Source: Brachyspira hampsonii (GTDB taxonomy: Bacteria; Spirochaetota; Brachyspiria; Brachyspirales; Brachyspiraceae). Taken from it: a stretch of 64,000 bases of DNA. This document shows, in pieces, positions 16,306-24,155 of this stretch (positions are counted from its first letter, which is position 1; each line of letters starts with the position of its first letter). Location: assembly GCF_002214805.1 (NCBI RefSeq), contig NZ_CP019914.1, positions 2,790,001 to 2,854,000 on the forward strand, in the 5' to 3' direction. Below the pieces are notes generated by a model, which saw only the letters and a list, made by a program, of their open reading frames with translations, was not told the DNA's origin and did no database searches. Made by a program: the position numbers and the translations under genes.

Positions 16306-17262
16306 ATGATTATAGTAACAGGAGGAGCCGGATTTATTGGTTCTAATATAGTAAGGGGATTAAATGATTTAGGAATTGATGATATATTAATAGTAGATAA
16401 TTTGAAAAACGCTTCTAAACATAAGAATTTAAATAGAATTAAATTCAGAGATTATATTGATAAAGAAGATTTTAATTCGGATTATTTAAATTCATTTGTC
16501 AATGATAATAAAGTTGAGGCTATATTTCATCAGGGAGCTTGTTCTGATACTATGGAGACAGACGGCAAATATATGATGAAAAATAATTATGAATATACAA
16601 AAAATATACTTCATGTTTGTTTGTATAAAAAAATAAGATTTTTATATGCTTCAAGTGCTTCAGTATATGGTAATGGTGAAAATGGTTTTGAAGAGAATGA
16701 AAAAAATGAATATCCTTTGAATGTTTATGCTTTTTCAAAATATCAGTTTGACAGATATTTAAATAAATTATTCAAAGAAAATAAAGTTCAAAGTCAGGTT
16801 GTAGGACTTAGATATTTCAATGTTTACGGACCGCAGGAGAATCATAAAGGAAGAATGGCCTCTGTTGCTTTTCATTTGTTTAATCAGATAAAAGCAGGGG
16901 AGAGAATGAAAATATTTGAAGGAAGTGAGAATTTCCTTAGGGATTTTATACATATAGATGATGTTGTATCTGTTAATAATTTCTTTTTTGAGAATGAAAA
17001 TAAATCCGGTATATTTAATTGCGGTACAGGAAATGCTGAGAGTTTTGTAGAGATTGCTAAGGCACTAAAAGAAGTTTATAAATCAGCTGAAATAGAGTAT
17101 ATAGCATTTCCAGATGCTTTGAAAGGTAAATATCAGAAATATACACAGGCGGATTTAAAGAAATTAAGAGCTATTGGTTATGATAAGAGTTTTATGAATG
17201 TTAATACAGGCGTAAAAAAATATGCTGAAGTTTTAGAAAAAAGCGGCGGCTATTTGATGTAA
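16306..17262 (+). CDS. hldD: ADP-L-glycero-D-manno-heptose 6-epimerase
   Basis: A 318-residue short-chain dehydrogenase-like epimerase that finishes ADP-L-glycero-D-manno-heptose. The NADP-binding start is IIVTGGAGFIGSNI. The catalytic Tyr-x3-Lys is seen as YAFSKYQFD, with the Ser in YASSASVYG, and LRYFNVYGPQE follows as in the family. A GGAGG ribosome site precedes the ATG. Together with rfaE2 upstream it implies a heptose-containing core sugar in the outer membrane. Confidence 0.94.
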   Translation: MIIVTGGAGFIGSNIVRGLNDLGIDDILIVDNLKNASKHKNLNRIKFRDYIDKEDFNSDYLNSFVNDNKVEAIFHQGACSDTMETDGKYMMKNNYEYTKNILHVCLYKKIRFLYASSASVYGNGENGFEENEKNEYPLNVYAFSKYQFDRYLNKLFKENKVQSQVVGLRYFNVYGPQENHKGRMASVAFHLFNQIKAGERMKIFEGSENFLRDFIHIDDVVSVNNFFFENENKSGIFNCGTGNAESFVEIAKALKEVYKSAEIEYIAFPDALKGKYQKYTQADLKKLRAIGYDKSFMNVNTGVKKYAEVLEKSGGYLM

Positions 17263-17334
17263 AAATAGTATAAAGTGTTTTACGATTATGATTAATAATG
17301 ATTATATATTATATAAATATTTCAGGATTTTATT

Positions 17335-17781
17335 ATGAAAAAAATTATTTTAATCACATTTAGTATTTTATTTTTAGCATTGCCTTTATTTTCCCAAGAC
17401 CCTGAGCAGTCTGCAAAACTTCTTAAGTTAATAAACGAGGAGAGACAAAGAGCAGGACTTGAAACATATCAAACAAGTGAAGATTTGCAAAAAGCAGCAG
17501 CTATTAGAGCAGAAGAGATATCAAAAGTTTTTGAATCTAAAAGACCTGACGGAAGCGAAATGCATACTGTATACTTAGAAAATGGTATAAGAGTAGCTTA
17601 TTACGGAGAATCTATAAGAACAGGATATGAAACTGCAAGCGGTATATTCAAAGCTATGATTGAAGATCCAAGCGATTCTTCTTCTATATTAGATATGGAT
17701 TATACTCATATTGGCATTGGAATATATAAGAATGCTAAGAATACCTATTGGGCTATACTTTACTGTTCATTGGCAGAATAA
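17335..17781 (+). CDS. Secreted CAP (SCP/PR-1) domain protein
   Basis: A 148-residue protein with a signal peptide (residues 1-20, cleavage near LFSQ). The mature part has CAP-family features: LLKLINEERQRAGL at the start, a middle GSEMHTVYLENGI, a GESI segment, and DMDYTHIGIGIY near the end. It is shorter than typical CAP domains but appears complete. Bacterial CAP proteins are extracytoplasmic; their function is mostly unclear. A small lipoprotein gene begins 23 bases downstream. Confidence 0.75.
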   Translation: MKKIILITFSILFLALPLFSQDPEQSAKLLKLINEERQRAGLETYQTSEDLQKAAAIRAEEISKVFESKRPDGSEMHTVYLENGIRVAYYGESIRTGYETASGIFKAMIEDPSDSSSILDMDYTHIGIGIYKNAKNTYWAILYCSLAE

Positions 17782-17804
17782 AATATTTTAGGAGTGAGAA
17801 CTTT

Positions 17805-18014
17805 ATGAAAAAAATTATTTTTATTGCTTTTATTATTTTATCATTTGTTTTTGTATCTTGTGAAGATGATAAAGTCGAAAAAAGTATAGACAAAGTTACT
17901 GATAAAATAGAAAAGTCAATGGATAAAGCAGAAAAAAATATGGAAAAAGCTGGTGAAAAGCCTGAAAAGGCATTAGATGAAGCAGGAGAAAAAATAGAGA
18001 ATCTTTTTGATTGA
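17805..18014 (+). CDS. Small lipoprotein with charged coiled-coil
   Basis: A 69-residue protein. A lipobox FVFVSC places the acylated Cys at residue 19. The mature part is made of Lys/Glu-rich heptad-like repeats (IDKVTDKIEKSMDKAEKNM), predicted to be a helical coiled coil. I chose the ATG at 17805 because TAGGAG lies 9-14 bases upstream and a normal signal peptide follows. It follows the CAP gene by 23 bases and ends at a terminator. Function unknown. Confidence 0.75.
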   Translation: MKKIIFIAFIILSFVFVSCEDDKVEKSIDKVTDKIEKSMDKAEKNMEKAGEKPEKALDEAGEKIENLFD

Positions 18015-18042
18015 TTTGTTAATATTTTGTTTTAAAAATTAA

Positions 18043-18077
18043 AAAAGGCTTAAGTTTTTATTGAACTCAAGCCTTTT
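18043..18077. terminator. Bidirectional rho-independent terminator
   Basis: AAAAGGCTTAAGTTT (18043-18057) pairs with GAACTCAAGCCTTTT (18063-18077), with one mismatch and one G-T pair, and has A and T runs on either side. It sits between the small lipoprotein gene and the convergent lipoprotein at 18103-19032. Nearly the same stem recurs at 19251-19288. Confidence 0.85.
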
Positions 18078-18102
18078 ATTATTATTTATCTATAACTATT
18101 TA

Positions 18103-19032
18103 TTATTTTTTAGTATATATGTTTAAAGTTGTATTTTCTAACTCTAGTGTAAATAATGAATAGTTAATCTCGTTTGTATATGATCTGTCTTTAGCAACTT
18201 CTTGAATATACTTTTTATACTCTTCAGTATCTTGATGAGTTACTCGTAAATAATTTGCTGTTCTTGTCATAATATTATTTTCAAATTTTAAAGTAGATTT
18301 CATAGATATATTATAATATTTCATAGCTTCTAATGTTATTACACTTTCAGCCTCTGAATCGCTTATTGTTCCGGTAGCTGGTATATCCATTTTAGCAGAA
18401 TTGTTTAATATATATTCATTTTCAGAAACTTTTATCAATTTATCAGTATATTCTTGTTCAAAAGCAACGATACCATCTTGTATTGCTTTCATGCTAAAGT
18501 AACCGTTAGCTTTTATTTCTACTTCTTCACTAGCAGATTCATTGTATGCATGATAATATGTACCTGTATAGCTGCTTGGTATATATCCGCTTACTTCTTT
18601 CAAATTTCCGCTTACACTATTATCATTAATTGTACCAGATAATGATAAACTTCCGCCACTTAAATTAAGTGATACATCTACTGTATTCATATCAGAGGCA
18701 CTTTGAGCAAACATTACTGATTTTGTAACTGCTGATGAAGTATCATATTTTATAGTAGGCATTTGTCCTTTTATTGCATACTGTGAATCGGATATTTTAG
18801 TAACCATTTCTTTTTTTATCGTTAATAAAACATTATCCATATTCATATAAATACTTCCGTCTTCATTTATTGATAATCCAGAAGCATTTCCAAATGTTCC
18901 GAATGTAAAATTACCTGTAAAGGATTGTGAATGACTATTATTATCATTTGTTTGCGGTGCCGTAACTCTATCTCCGCATCCTACAGCAAATAAAGATAAT
19001 AACATCATTGATGTAAGTAAAAGTTTTTTCAT
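18103..19032 (-). CDS. Hypothetical lipoprotein
   Basis: A 309-residue protein with a lipoprotein signal: MKKLLLTSMMLLSLFAVGC, acylated Cys at residue 19. The next 20 residues are a Asn/Ser/Gln-rich linker. The remainder is Ser/Thr/Asn-rich and beta-strand-like (for example a SLNLSGGSLSLSG run near 125-140) and may be a small beta-barrel or sandwich. No family is recognised. CTCCTT on this strand (AAGGAG) supports the start. The gene is isolated between two near-identical terminators. Confidence 0.7.
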   Translation of the reverse strand: MKKLLLTSMMLLSLFAVGCGDRVTAPQTNDNNSHSQSFTGNFTFGTFGNASGLSINEDGSIYMNMDNVLLTIKKEMVTKISDSQYAIKGQMPTIKYDTSSAVTKSVMFAQSASDMNTVDVSLNLSGGSLSLSGTINDNSVSGNLKEVSGYIPSSYTGTYYHAYNESASEEVEIKANGYFSMKAIQDGIVAFEQEYTDKLIKVSENEYILNNSAKMDIPATGTISDSEAESVITLEAMKYYNISMKSTLKFENNIMTRTANYLRVTHQDTEEYKKYIQEVAKDRSYTNEINYSLFTLELENTTLNIYTKK

Positions 19033-19250
19033 ATTTTTCTCCTTAAAAAATATATTTATTAAATTTTTATTAATTAAAATTTTTGCAATAACAAAAGATA
19101 TTATATTATTGATTAAGTATGTATTTTTAATTGATAAATTATTATTGAAAACTATAAATTTAGAGCTTGTAGCTTGTTATACTTTATAAAAAGTGCATTA
19201 TTCATATAATATATGATATATTAATATTATTTAATGTCAATATGTAAATA

Positions 19251-19288
19251 AAAAGGCTTAAGTTATTAATAAACTCAAGCCTTTTTTT
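19251..19288. terminator. Rho-independent terminator of the response regulator gene
   Basis: AAAAGGCTTAAGTT (19251-19264) pairs with AACTCAAGCCTTTT (19272-19285), and a longer T-run follows. It can stop transcription from either side. Its stem is almost the same as the one at 18043-18077. Confidence 0.85.
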
Positions 19289-19307
19289 ATTTTTTTAATG
19301 AAATTAA

Positions 19308-19700
19308 TTATTTATTTTCCTGATCTTTTTTATATTCTATAGCTTCATTTACTATAGGAATTAATATATCAAAATCTAATGGTTTTTCTATTAATCTGAA
19401 AACACCTTCTGCAATAATCTCTTTTACCATTTCAGTATTGCCGTAAGCAGTAATTATTATAATAGGTATAGAACTTTTTCTTTTTTTCATTTCTCTTATA
19501 AGAGCAAGTCCTGTCATAGAAGGCATTAGCAAATCGGTAATAATAACATCAACAGGGTTATGTTCTAATATAGTTATAGCTGATTTACCATTTTCTGCTG
19601 TAACGATTTCAAAATCATGAGGCTCAAAAGTATATTTAATAAGATCCCTAATAGATTCTTCATCATCTACAGCAAGTATTAAAGGTTTACCATTAATCAT
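19308..19700 (-). CDS. Single-domain response regulator
   Basis: A 130-residue receiver domain without output domain. Asp12/Asp13 form the acidic pocket, Asp56 (VIITDLLMP) is the phosphorylation site, Thr84 the switch residue, and Lys106-Pro107 the conserved pair. The pattern, with ESIRDLIKYTF at the start, resembles receivers linked to chemotaxis or to large hybrid kinases. gltX lies 17 bases upstream on the same strand, so it is probably read through from gltX. Confidence 0.87.
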   Translation of the reverse strand: MINGKPLILAVDDEESIRDLIKYTFEPHDFEIVTAENGKSAITILEHNPVDVIITDLLMPSMTGLALIREMKKRKSSIPIIIITAYGNTEMVKEIIAEGVFRLIEKPLDFDILIPIVNEAIEYKKDQENK

Positions 19701-19717
19701 ATTTTACCCCAATTATA

Positions 19718-21163
19718 TTAAATATATTTAGATAATCTGTATAGAACATTTTTTTTGCCTAGAAGCTCGCATATATGTGATAATTCGCTTCCGGCAGAAC
19801 TTCCTGTCAATACATATCTTATAGGGTGATATAGATTAGGACCTTTTAATCCTGTTTCTTTCTGAGCTTTTTTGATTAATGCTTTCATATACTCATCAGT
19901 AATTTCATCAGTATTTTCTATATCATTTTTTATAAACTGAAGAAGTTTTTTACTTTCTTCTTTATTAACCATTTCTTTCATTTCATCAGTAAGCTCAAAA
20001 TCATTTTCAAAGAAAACAGGAACATATTTTACAATGTCGGATAAAACAACACAGTTATGTCTTATAACAGAAACAAGTTTTTTAGCCCAAGCATGTTCTT
20101 CTTCAGTATAATTTTCTTTTAAAAATCCGCTTTTTACTAGATATGGTATGAATAGTTCTGTAATTTCATCTAAATTTGTATTTTTAATATGCCAAGCATT
20201 CAAGTGCCTTAATTTAGCAGTATCGAAAATGGCTGGACTCTTAGAGAAACGGTCTAATTTAAAAGCTTTAATCATATCATCATCAACCATAGTTTCTAAA
20301 GCGTCTGGGTGAGTCCAACCAAGCAAAGCTAAGAAGTTTCTCATAGCCTGAGGAAGGAATCCTTCATCTTTGTATTCCATTAAAGTAGCAGCACCATGCC
20401 TTTTTGATAATTTTTTTCTGTCATTTCCAAGTATTGAAGAAGTATGAGCAAATTTAGGAACTTCAGCACCTAATGCCTGATAAATAAGTATTTGTTTAGG
20501 CGTATTTGATATATGATCTTCACCTCTTATTACATGCGAAATTTTCATAAGCATATCATCTATAACTACAGCATAGTTGTAAGTAGGAAATCCATTCTCT
20601 CTTACAATAATGATATCACCTATTTCATCACTATTTGTCTTTACAACTCCCCTTACATAATCATCAAAAGTAACTGTTTGATTTTTTGGAACTCTGAATC
20701 TTATTTTAGCAGGCTCTCCGTTAGCAACTCTTCTTTTAGCCTCTTCTAAAGGTATATCTCTGCATTTGCCGTCATAAATAATAGGCTGATTGAGAGTTCT
20801 CTGCATATTAGATTTTTTTTCTAATTCTTCGGAAGTACAAAAGCAATAGTATGCTTTACCTTCTTCCATTAGTTTTTCAGTGTATTTTTTATATATATCA
20901 AGTCTTTCAGACTGAAAATACGGACCGTAATCTCCTCCTACTTCAGGACCTTCGTCCCAATCTATTCCAAGCCATTTTAATGATTTTATAGCCATATCAA
21001 CAGCTTCTTTAGTACTTCTTTCTTGGTCTGTATCTTCTATTCTTAAAATTAATTTTCCTTTTATAGCTTTGGCGTACAGCCAATTAAATAATGCAGTTCT
21101 GGCATTTCCTATATGTAAAAAACCTGTTGGAGACGGAGCGAAACGAACTCTAACTTCTGACAT
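19718..21163 (-). CDS. gltX: Glutamate-tRNA ligase
   Basis: A 481-residue class I aminoacyl-tRNA synthetase. The HIGH-type motif is FLHIGNAR, near residues 16-23, and the KMSKS-type motif is KKLSKRHG. The C-terminal alpha-helical anticodon-binding domain is present. I chose the ATG at 21163 because AAGGAG lies just upstream and MSEVRVRFAPSPTG is the normal family start; the extra 13 residues of a longer frame are not conserved. Whether it also charges tRNA-Gln depends on a gatCAB system outside the window. Confidence 0.95.
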   Translation of the reverse strand: MSEVRVRFAPSPTGFLHIGNARTALFNWLYAKAIKGKLILRIEDTDQERSTKEAVDMAIKSLKWLGIDWDEGPEVGGDYGPYFQSERLDIYKKYTEKLMEEGKAYYCFCTSEELEKKSNMQRTLNQPIIYDGKCRDIPLEEAKRRVANGEPAKIRFRVPKNQTVTFDDYVRGVVKTNSDEIGDIIIVRENGFPTYNYAVVIDDMLMKISHVIRGEDHISNTPKQILIYQALGAEVPKFAHTSSILGNDRKKLSKRHGAATLMEYKDEGFLPQAMRNFLALLGWTHPDALETMVDDDMIKAFKLDRFSKSPAIFDTAKLRHLNAWHIKNTNLDEITELFIPYLVKSGFLKENYTEEEHAWAKKLVSVIRHNCVVLSDIVKYVPVFFENDFELTDEMKEMVNKEESKKLLQFIKNDIENTDEITDEYMKALIKKAQKETGLKGPNLYHPIRYVLTGSSAGSELSHICELLGKKNVLYRLSKYI

Positions 21164-21387
21164 AATTAACTCCTTGATTTTTGAACTTGACCTATTATAC
21201 ATTAAAATAAATAAATATCAATTAATATAACAGTTTTATGCAGAAATAAATTTTTAAGCAAACTTGTTTATTTAATGTATGATATGTATAATATATTAAT
21301 AGATAATATATGAATATTTTTAATATAAAACTTGAAATATTTTTATTAATATAATATAATAAGATGCAATTCTATATTTGGTGTATT

Positions 21388-21939
21388 ATGAGCAATATTG
21401 TTGTTATTACAGCCCCTTCGGCAGCCGGCAAAACTACTTTAATAAAGAAGTATATGGCTAATCATTCTAATGCAGTTTTCAGTGTTTCGCATACCACTAG
21501 AACTAAAAGAGAAAATGAAGTTGACGGTAAAGACTATTATTTCATAGATAAAGAGAAATTTGAAGAAATGATATCAGAAGGCGATTTCATAGAATGGGCA
21601 TTAGTTCATGATAATTATTACGGAACTTCATTCAAAGAATTAGAAAAAGCTGATGATGAAAATAATATTTTGATACTAGATATAGATATTCAGGGTGCTT
21701 TATATATAAAAGAAAAGGGAATAGATGCTAATTATATATTCATAACACCTCCTTCTATGGAAATTCTAAAAAAAAGGCTGGAAGATAGAGGAACTGAAAC
21801 TGAAGAAAGTATAAAACTCAGAATTTGGAATGCCAAAAGAGAATTAGAATATAAAGATCAATTTGATATTATCATAGAAAATGATGATATTGAAGAAGCT
21901 TATAAAAAATTAGAAGAAGCAATCAATTCAAAATTATAA
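21388..21939 (+). CDS. gmk: Guanylate kinase
   Basis: A 183-residue kinase that turns GMP into GDP. The P-loop is APSAAGKTTL at the N-terminus, and the GMP-binding region shows HTTRTKRENEVDGKDYYF. The second Met at 21388 gives the normal N-terminus MSNIVVITAPS; an earlier in-frame ATG at 21364 would add eight unusual residues. No strong ribosome site is visible for either. The probable omega subunit gene follows after 30 bases, as in many bacteria (gmk-rpoZ). Confidence 0.94.
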   Translation: MSNIVVITAPSAAGKTTLIKKYMANHSNAVFSVSHTTRTKRENEVDGKDYYFIDKEKFEEMISEGDFIEWALVHDNYYGTSFKELEKADDENNILILDIDIQGALYIKEKGIDANYIFITPPSMEILKKRLEDRGTETEESIKLRIWNAKRELEYKDQFDIIIENDDIEEAYKKLEEAINSKL

Positions 21940-21969
21940 ATTTAAATATATATACATGGAGTTTAATAT

Positions 21970-22386
21970 ATGGGTATAATACCGTTAGAGAAACTTATAG
22001 AATATAAAGGAAACCGCTATGAACTTAGCAAAGCTATGATTGAATTAGCTAAAAACGGCGGTACGCTTCTTAAAGGTGAAACTAAATACAGAGGCGGAAA
22101 ATATATACCTACTGTTATGAAAAACATACTTGACGGAAAAATTAAGTATGAATATGAAGAAGGTGTGGATATGACTGTAGATGAAGAAGCACCTTTTAAA
22201 CATTCTGAAGTAGCTTATGATGAGGGCGAATATGCTTCAGAAGATGATTCCTCAGAAGAAGAAAATGATTCTGAATATGCAGCTGCTGATTCAGATGATG
22301 CTGATGATGATTATGATGATGACTATGAAGAGGATGAAGAAAAATCCAAAAAGAAGAAAAAATCTTCAAAGAAAAAAGATGAATAA
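21970..22386 (+). CDS. rpoZ: Probable RNA polymerase omega subunit with acidic tail
   Basis: A 138-residue protein. Residues 1-30 (IPLEKLIEYKGNRYELSKAM) match the omega subunit core, where NRYEL is the most conserved part. The position directly after gmk supports it. From about residue 75 on, the sequence is a low-complexity tail: first very acidic (Asp/Glu/Ser), then a lysine cluster KKKKKSSKKK at the end. This tail is much longer than usual. Omega helps assemble the beta-prime subunit; what the tail adds is unknown. Confidence 0.72.
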   Translation: MGIIPLEKLIEYKGNRYELSKAMIELAKNGGTLLKGETKYRGGKYIPTVMKNILDGKIKYEYEEGVDMTVDEEAPFKHSEVAYDEGEYASEDDSSEEENDSEYAAADSDDADDDYDDDYEEDEEKSKKKKKSSKKKDE

Positions 22387-22393
22387 ATAAATA

Positions 22394-23356
22394 GTGAAAA
22401 AGATAGTATTTATATCAGGGGCAACAGCTTCAGGTAAAAGCAGTTTTGCTCATAAATTAATAGATAACTATTTCAATAATGCCGCCATAATATCTATAGA
22501 CTCTATACAGGTTTATAGATATATGGATATAGGCTCTGCCAAACCTTCCGCACAAGAAATAAAAAAATATAATTATAAAATGGTTGATATATTAGAACCT
22601 TCTGTTAATTTCAATATAAAAGAATACCTAGATATATTTAAAAATGTAATAAACAGCATAGATAATGTTCCTATATTCGGCGTAGGAGGTACAGGTTTTT
22701 ATATAGATGCTATAAAGTATGGTATTTTTGATGAAGAAAATGATAATCAGGAATCCTCACAAAAAATTAGAAAAGAGCTTTATGAAAGAATAGATAAATA
22801 CGGGCTTGAAAGTTTATATTTGGAGCTTTTAAATATTGATAAGGAAGCAGCAGAAAATATAGACAGATTTAATGCAAGACGAGTTGTGAGGGCTTTGGAA
22901 GTTTATTACAATACGGGAAGAAAATTCTCGGAATTAAAAAAATTAAGAAAACCTGTAATTGATTTGGATTATTTAAGCTATGTTATTGATATTGATAGAG
23001 AAACTCTTTATGATAATATTAATAAGCGTGTTGATATAATGTTTGAAAAGGGTTTGCTTGATGAGGTAAAAAAAATTATAGATATGGGAATAAATAATAC
23101 TTATACATCAATGCAAGCTATTGGATATAAAGAGATTTATGATTATTTAATTAATCAATCTATGAGTTTAGAGGATACTGTTGAGCTTATAAAAAAAAGA
23201 ACTAGAAATTTTGCTAAAAGACAGCTTACTTGGTTTAGAAGAGAAGAGCATAGAAGAATAAATGAAAATGATTTGCATAAAACTGCAGATGAAATAAAAA
23301 AATTTTACAATATAAAAAATTATAATATAATAAAAAATAATTTTGACAAAGAATAA
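22394..23356 (+). CDS. miaA: tRNA dimethylallyltransferase
   Basis: A 320-residue enzyme that adds dimethylallyl to A37 of tRNAs that read codons starting with U. The P-loop is ISGATASGKSSFA, followed by the conserved Asp-Ser in SIDSIQVYRYMDIGSAK. FGVGGTGFYIDA and QLTWFRRE are also family features. It starts at GTG (22394), 7 bases after the stop of the omega gene; no other in-frame start would keep the P-loop. It belongs to the gmk-rpoZ-miaA-pncC group. Confidence 0.94.
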   Translation: MKKIVFISGATASGKSSFAHKLIDNYFNNAAIISIDSIQVYRYMDIGSAKPSAQEIKKYNYKMVDILEPSVNFNIKEYLDIFKNVINSIDNVPIFGVGGTGFYIDAIKYGIFDEENDNQESSQKIRKELYERIDKYGLESLYLELLNIDKEAAENIDRFNARRVVRALEVYYNTGRKFSELKKLRKPVIDLDYLSYVIDIDRETLYDNINKRVDIMFEKGLLDEVKKIIDMGINNTYTSMQAIGYKEIYDYLINQSMSLEDTVELIKKRTRNFAKRQLTWFRREEHRRINENDLHKTADEIKKFYNIKNYNIIKNNFDKE

Positions 23357-23400
23357 AAAATATTTATAATTATATTATTATTAAAATTTAGGTGTTAATT

Positions 23401-23934
23401 ATGAATAATGAAGCAAGTGAAATAAATGAAGTAATGAAAGCTATAGAATCAAAATCAATAGAAGAAAAATCTATTGAAGTTGTAAAACTTTTAATAAATA
23501 GAAAATTAAAGATAACATCGGCCGAATCATGTACAGGCGGATTATTTGCTTCAAGCATAACATCAGTTTCAGGTTCTTCTGAATGTTTTGAAGGTTCTTT
23601 CGTAACTTATTCTAATGAAATTAAGCATAGGATTATAAATGTTAAGAAGCAGACATTAGAAAAATACGGAGCTGTAAGTGAAGAATGCGTACTTGAAATG
23701 GCAGAAAATACTAGAAAAATAATGAAAAGTGATATATCAATAGCAATAAGCGGAATAGCAGGACCATCTGGTGGAAGTGATGAGAAACCTGTTGGTTTGG
23801 TATGGATATGTTTAGCAGCAGAAGGCTATATTAAGGCTTATAAAAATATATTTTCAGGCAGCAGACAATCAGTAAGAGAGCAGAGTGTATTATTTTCTTT
23901 GAGTTTGGTTGAAAATTTCATAAAAAAATGTTAG
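23401..23934 (+). CDS. pncC: CinA C-terminal domain protein, nicotinamide-nucleotide amidohydrolase
   Basis: A 177-residue protein equal to the C-terminal domain of CinA. It deamidates nicotinamide mononucleotide in NAD recycling. The signature TSAESCTGGLFASSITSVSGSS is shortened here as SAESCTGG, then GSFVTYSNEIK and SGIAGPSGGS, all of which fit PncC. The first 20 residues are an extra Glu/Lys-rich stretch. I chose the ATG at 23401 with AGGTG upstream instead of the GTG at 23392. Confidence 0.9.
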   Translation: MNNEASEINEVMKAIESKSIEEKSIEVVKLLINRKLKITSAESCTGGLFASSITSVSGSSECFEGSFVTYSNEIKHRIINVKKQTLEKYGAVSEECVLEMAENTRKIMKSDISIAISGIAGPSGGSDEKPVGLVWICLAAEGYIKAYKNIFSGSRQSVREQSVLFSLSLVENFIKKC

Positions 23935-24010
23935 TCTGTAATAACATTAATATTAAATGATTAAATTTAACAAAAAAATCTAAAAAGTCCAATATAAATT
24001 TAAAAAATAT

Positions 24011-24108
24011 TATGTTTACTTGTTGACAAAAATAATTATGTAAACTAATATTCATAAAAAAAGAAAAATAGTTATGTAAACTCATAATTTTTTCATAAAG
24101 TAAACATA
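24011..24108. promoter_or_regulatory. Four copies of TATGTWWACT upstream of fliF
   Basis: TATGTTTACT occurs at 24011-24020 and, on the other strand, at 24099-24108. TATGTAAACT occurs at 24037-24046 and 24073-24082. The starts are spaced 26, 36 and 26 bases apart, so the group is symmetric. The second copy fills the spacer of the fliF promoter and copies three and four lie downstream of its start point. They look like binding sites for a regulator of the flagellar operon. Confidence 0.55.
24023..24051 (+). promoter_or_regulatory. Sigma-70 type promoter of the fliF operon
   Basis: TTGACA (24023-24028) and TAATAT (24046-24051) are 17 bases apart. Transcription would start near 24058, about 100 bases before the fliF ATG. 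No sigma-54 (GG-N10-GC) or sigma-28 type site is obvious to me. A copy of the TATGTAAACT motif overlaps the spacer and the first base of the -10 box. Confidence 0.65.
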
Positions 24109-24155
24109 ACTATATCCGATAAATTCTAAAGATAACTTTTATTAGGTGGTTTCTA

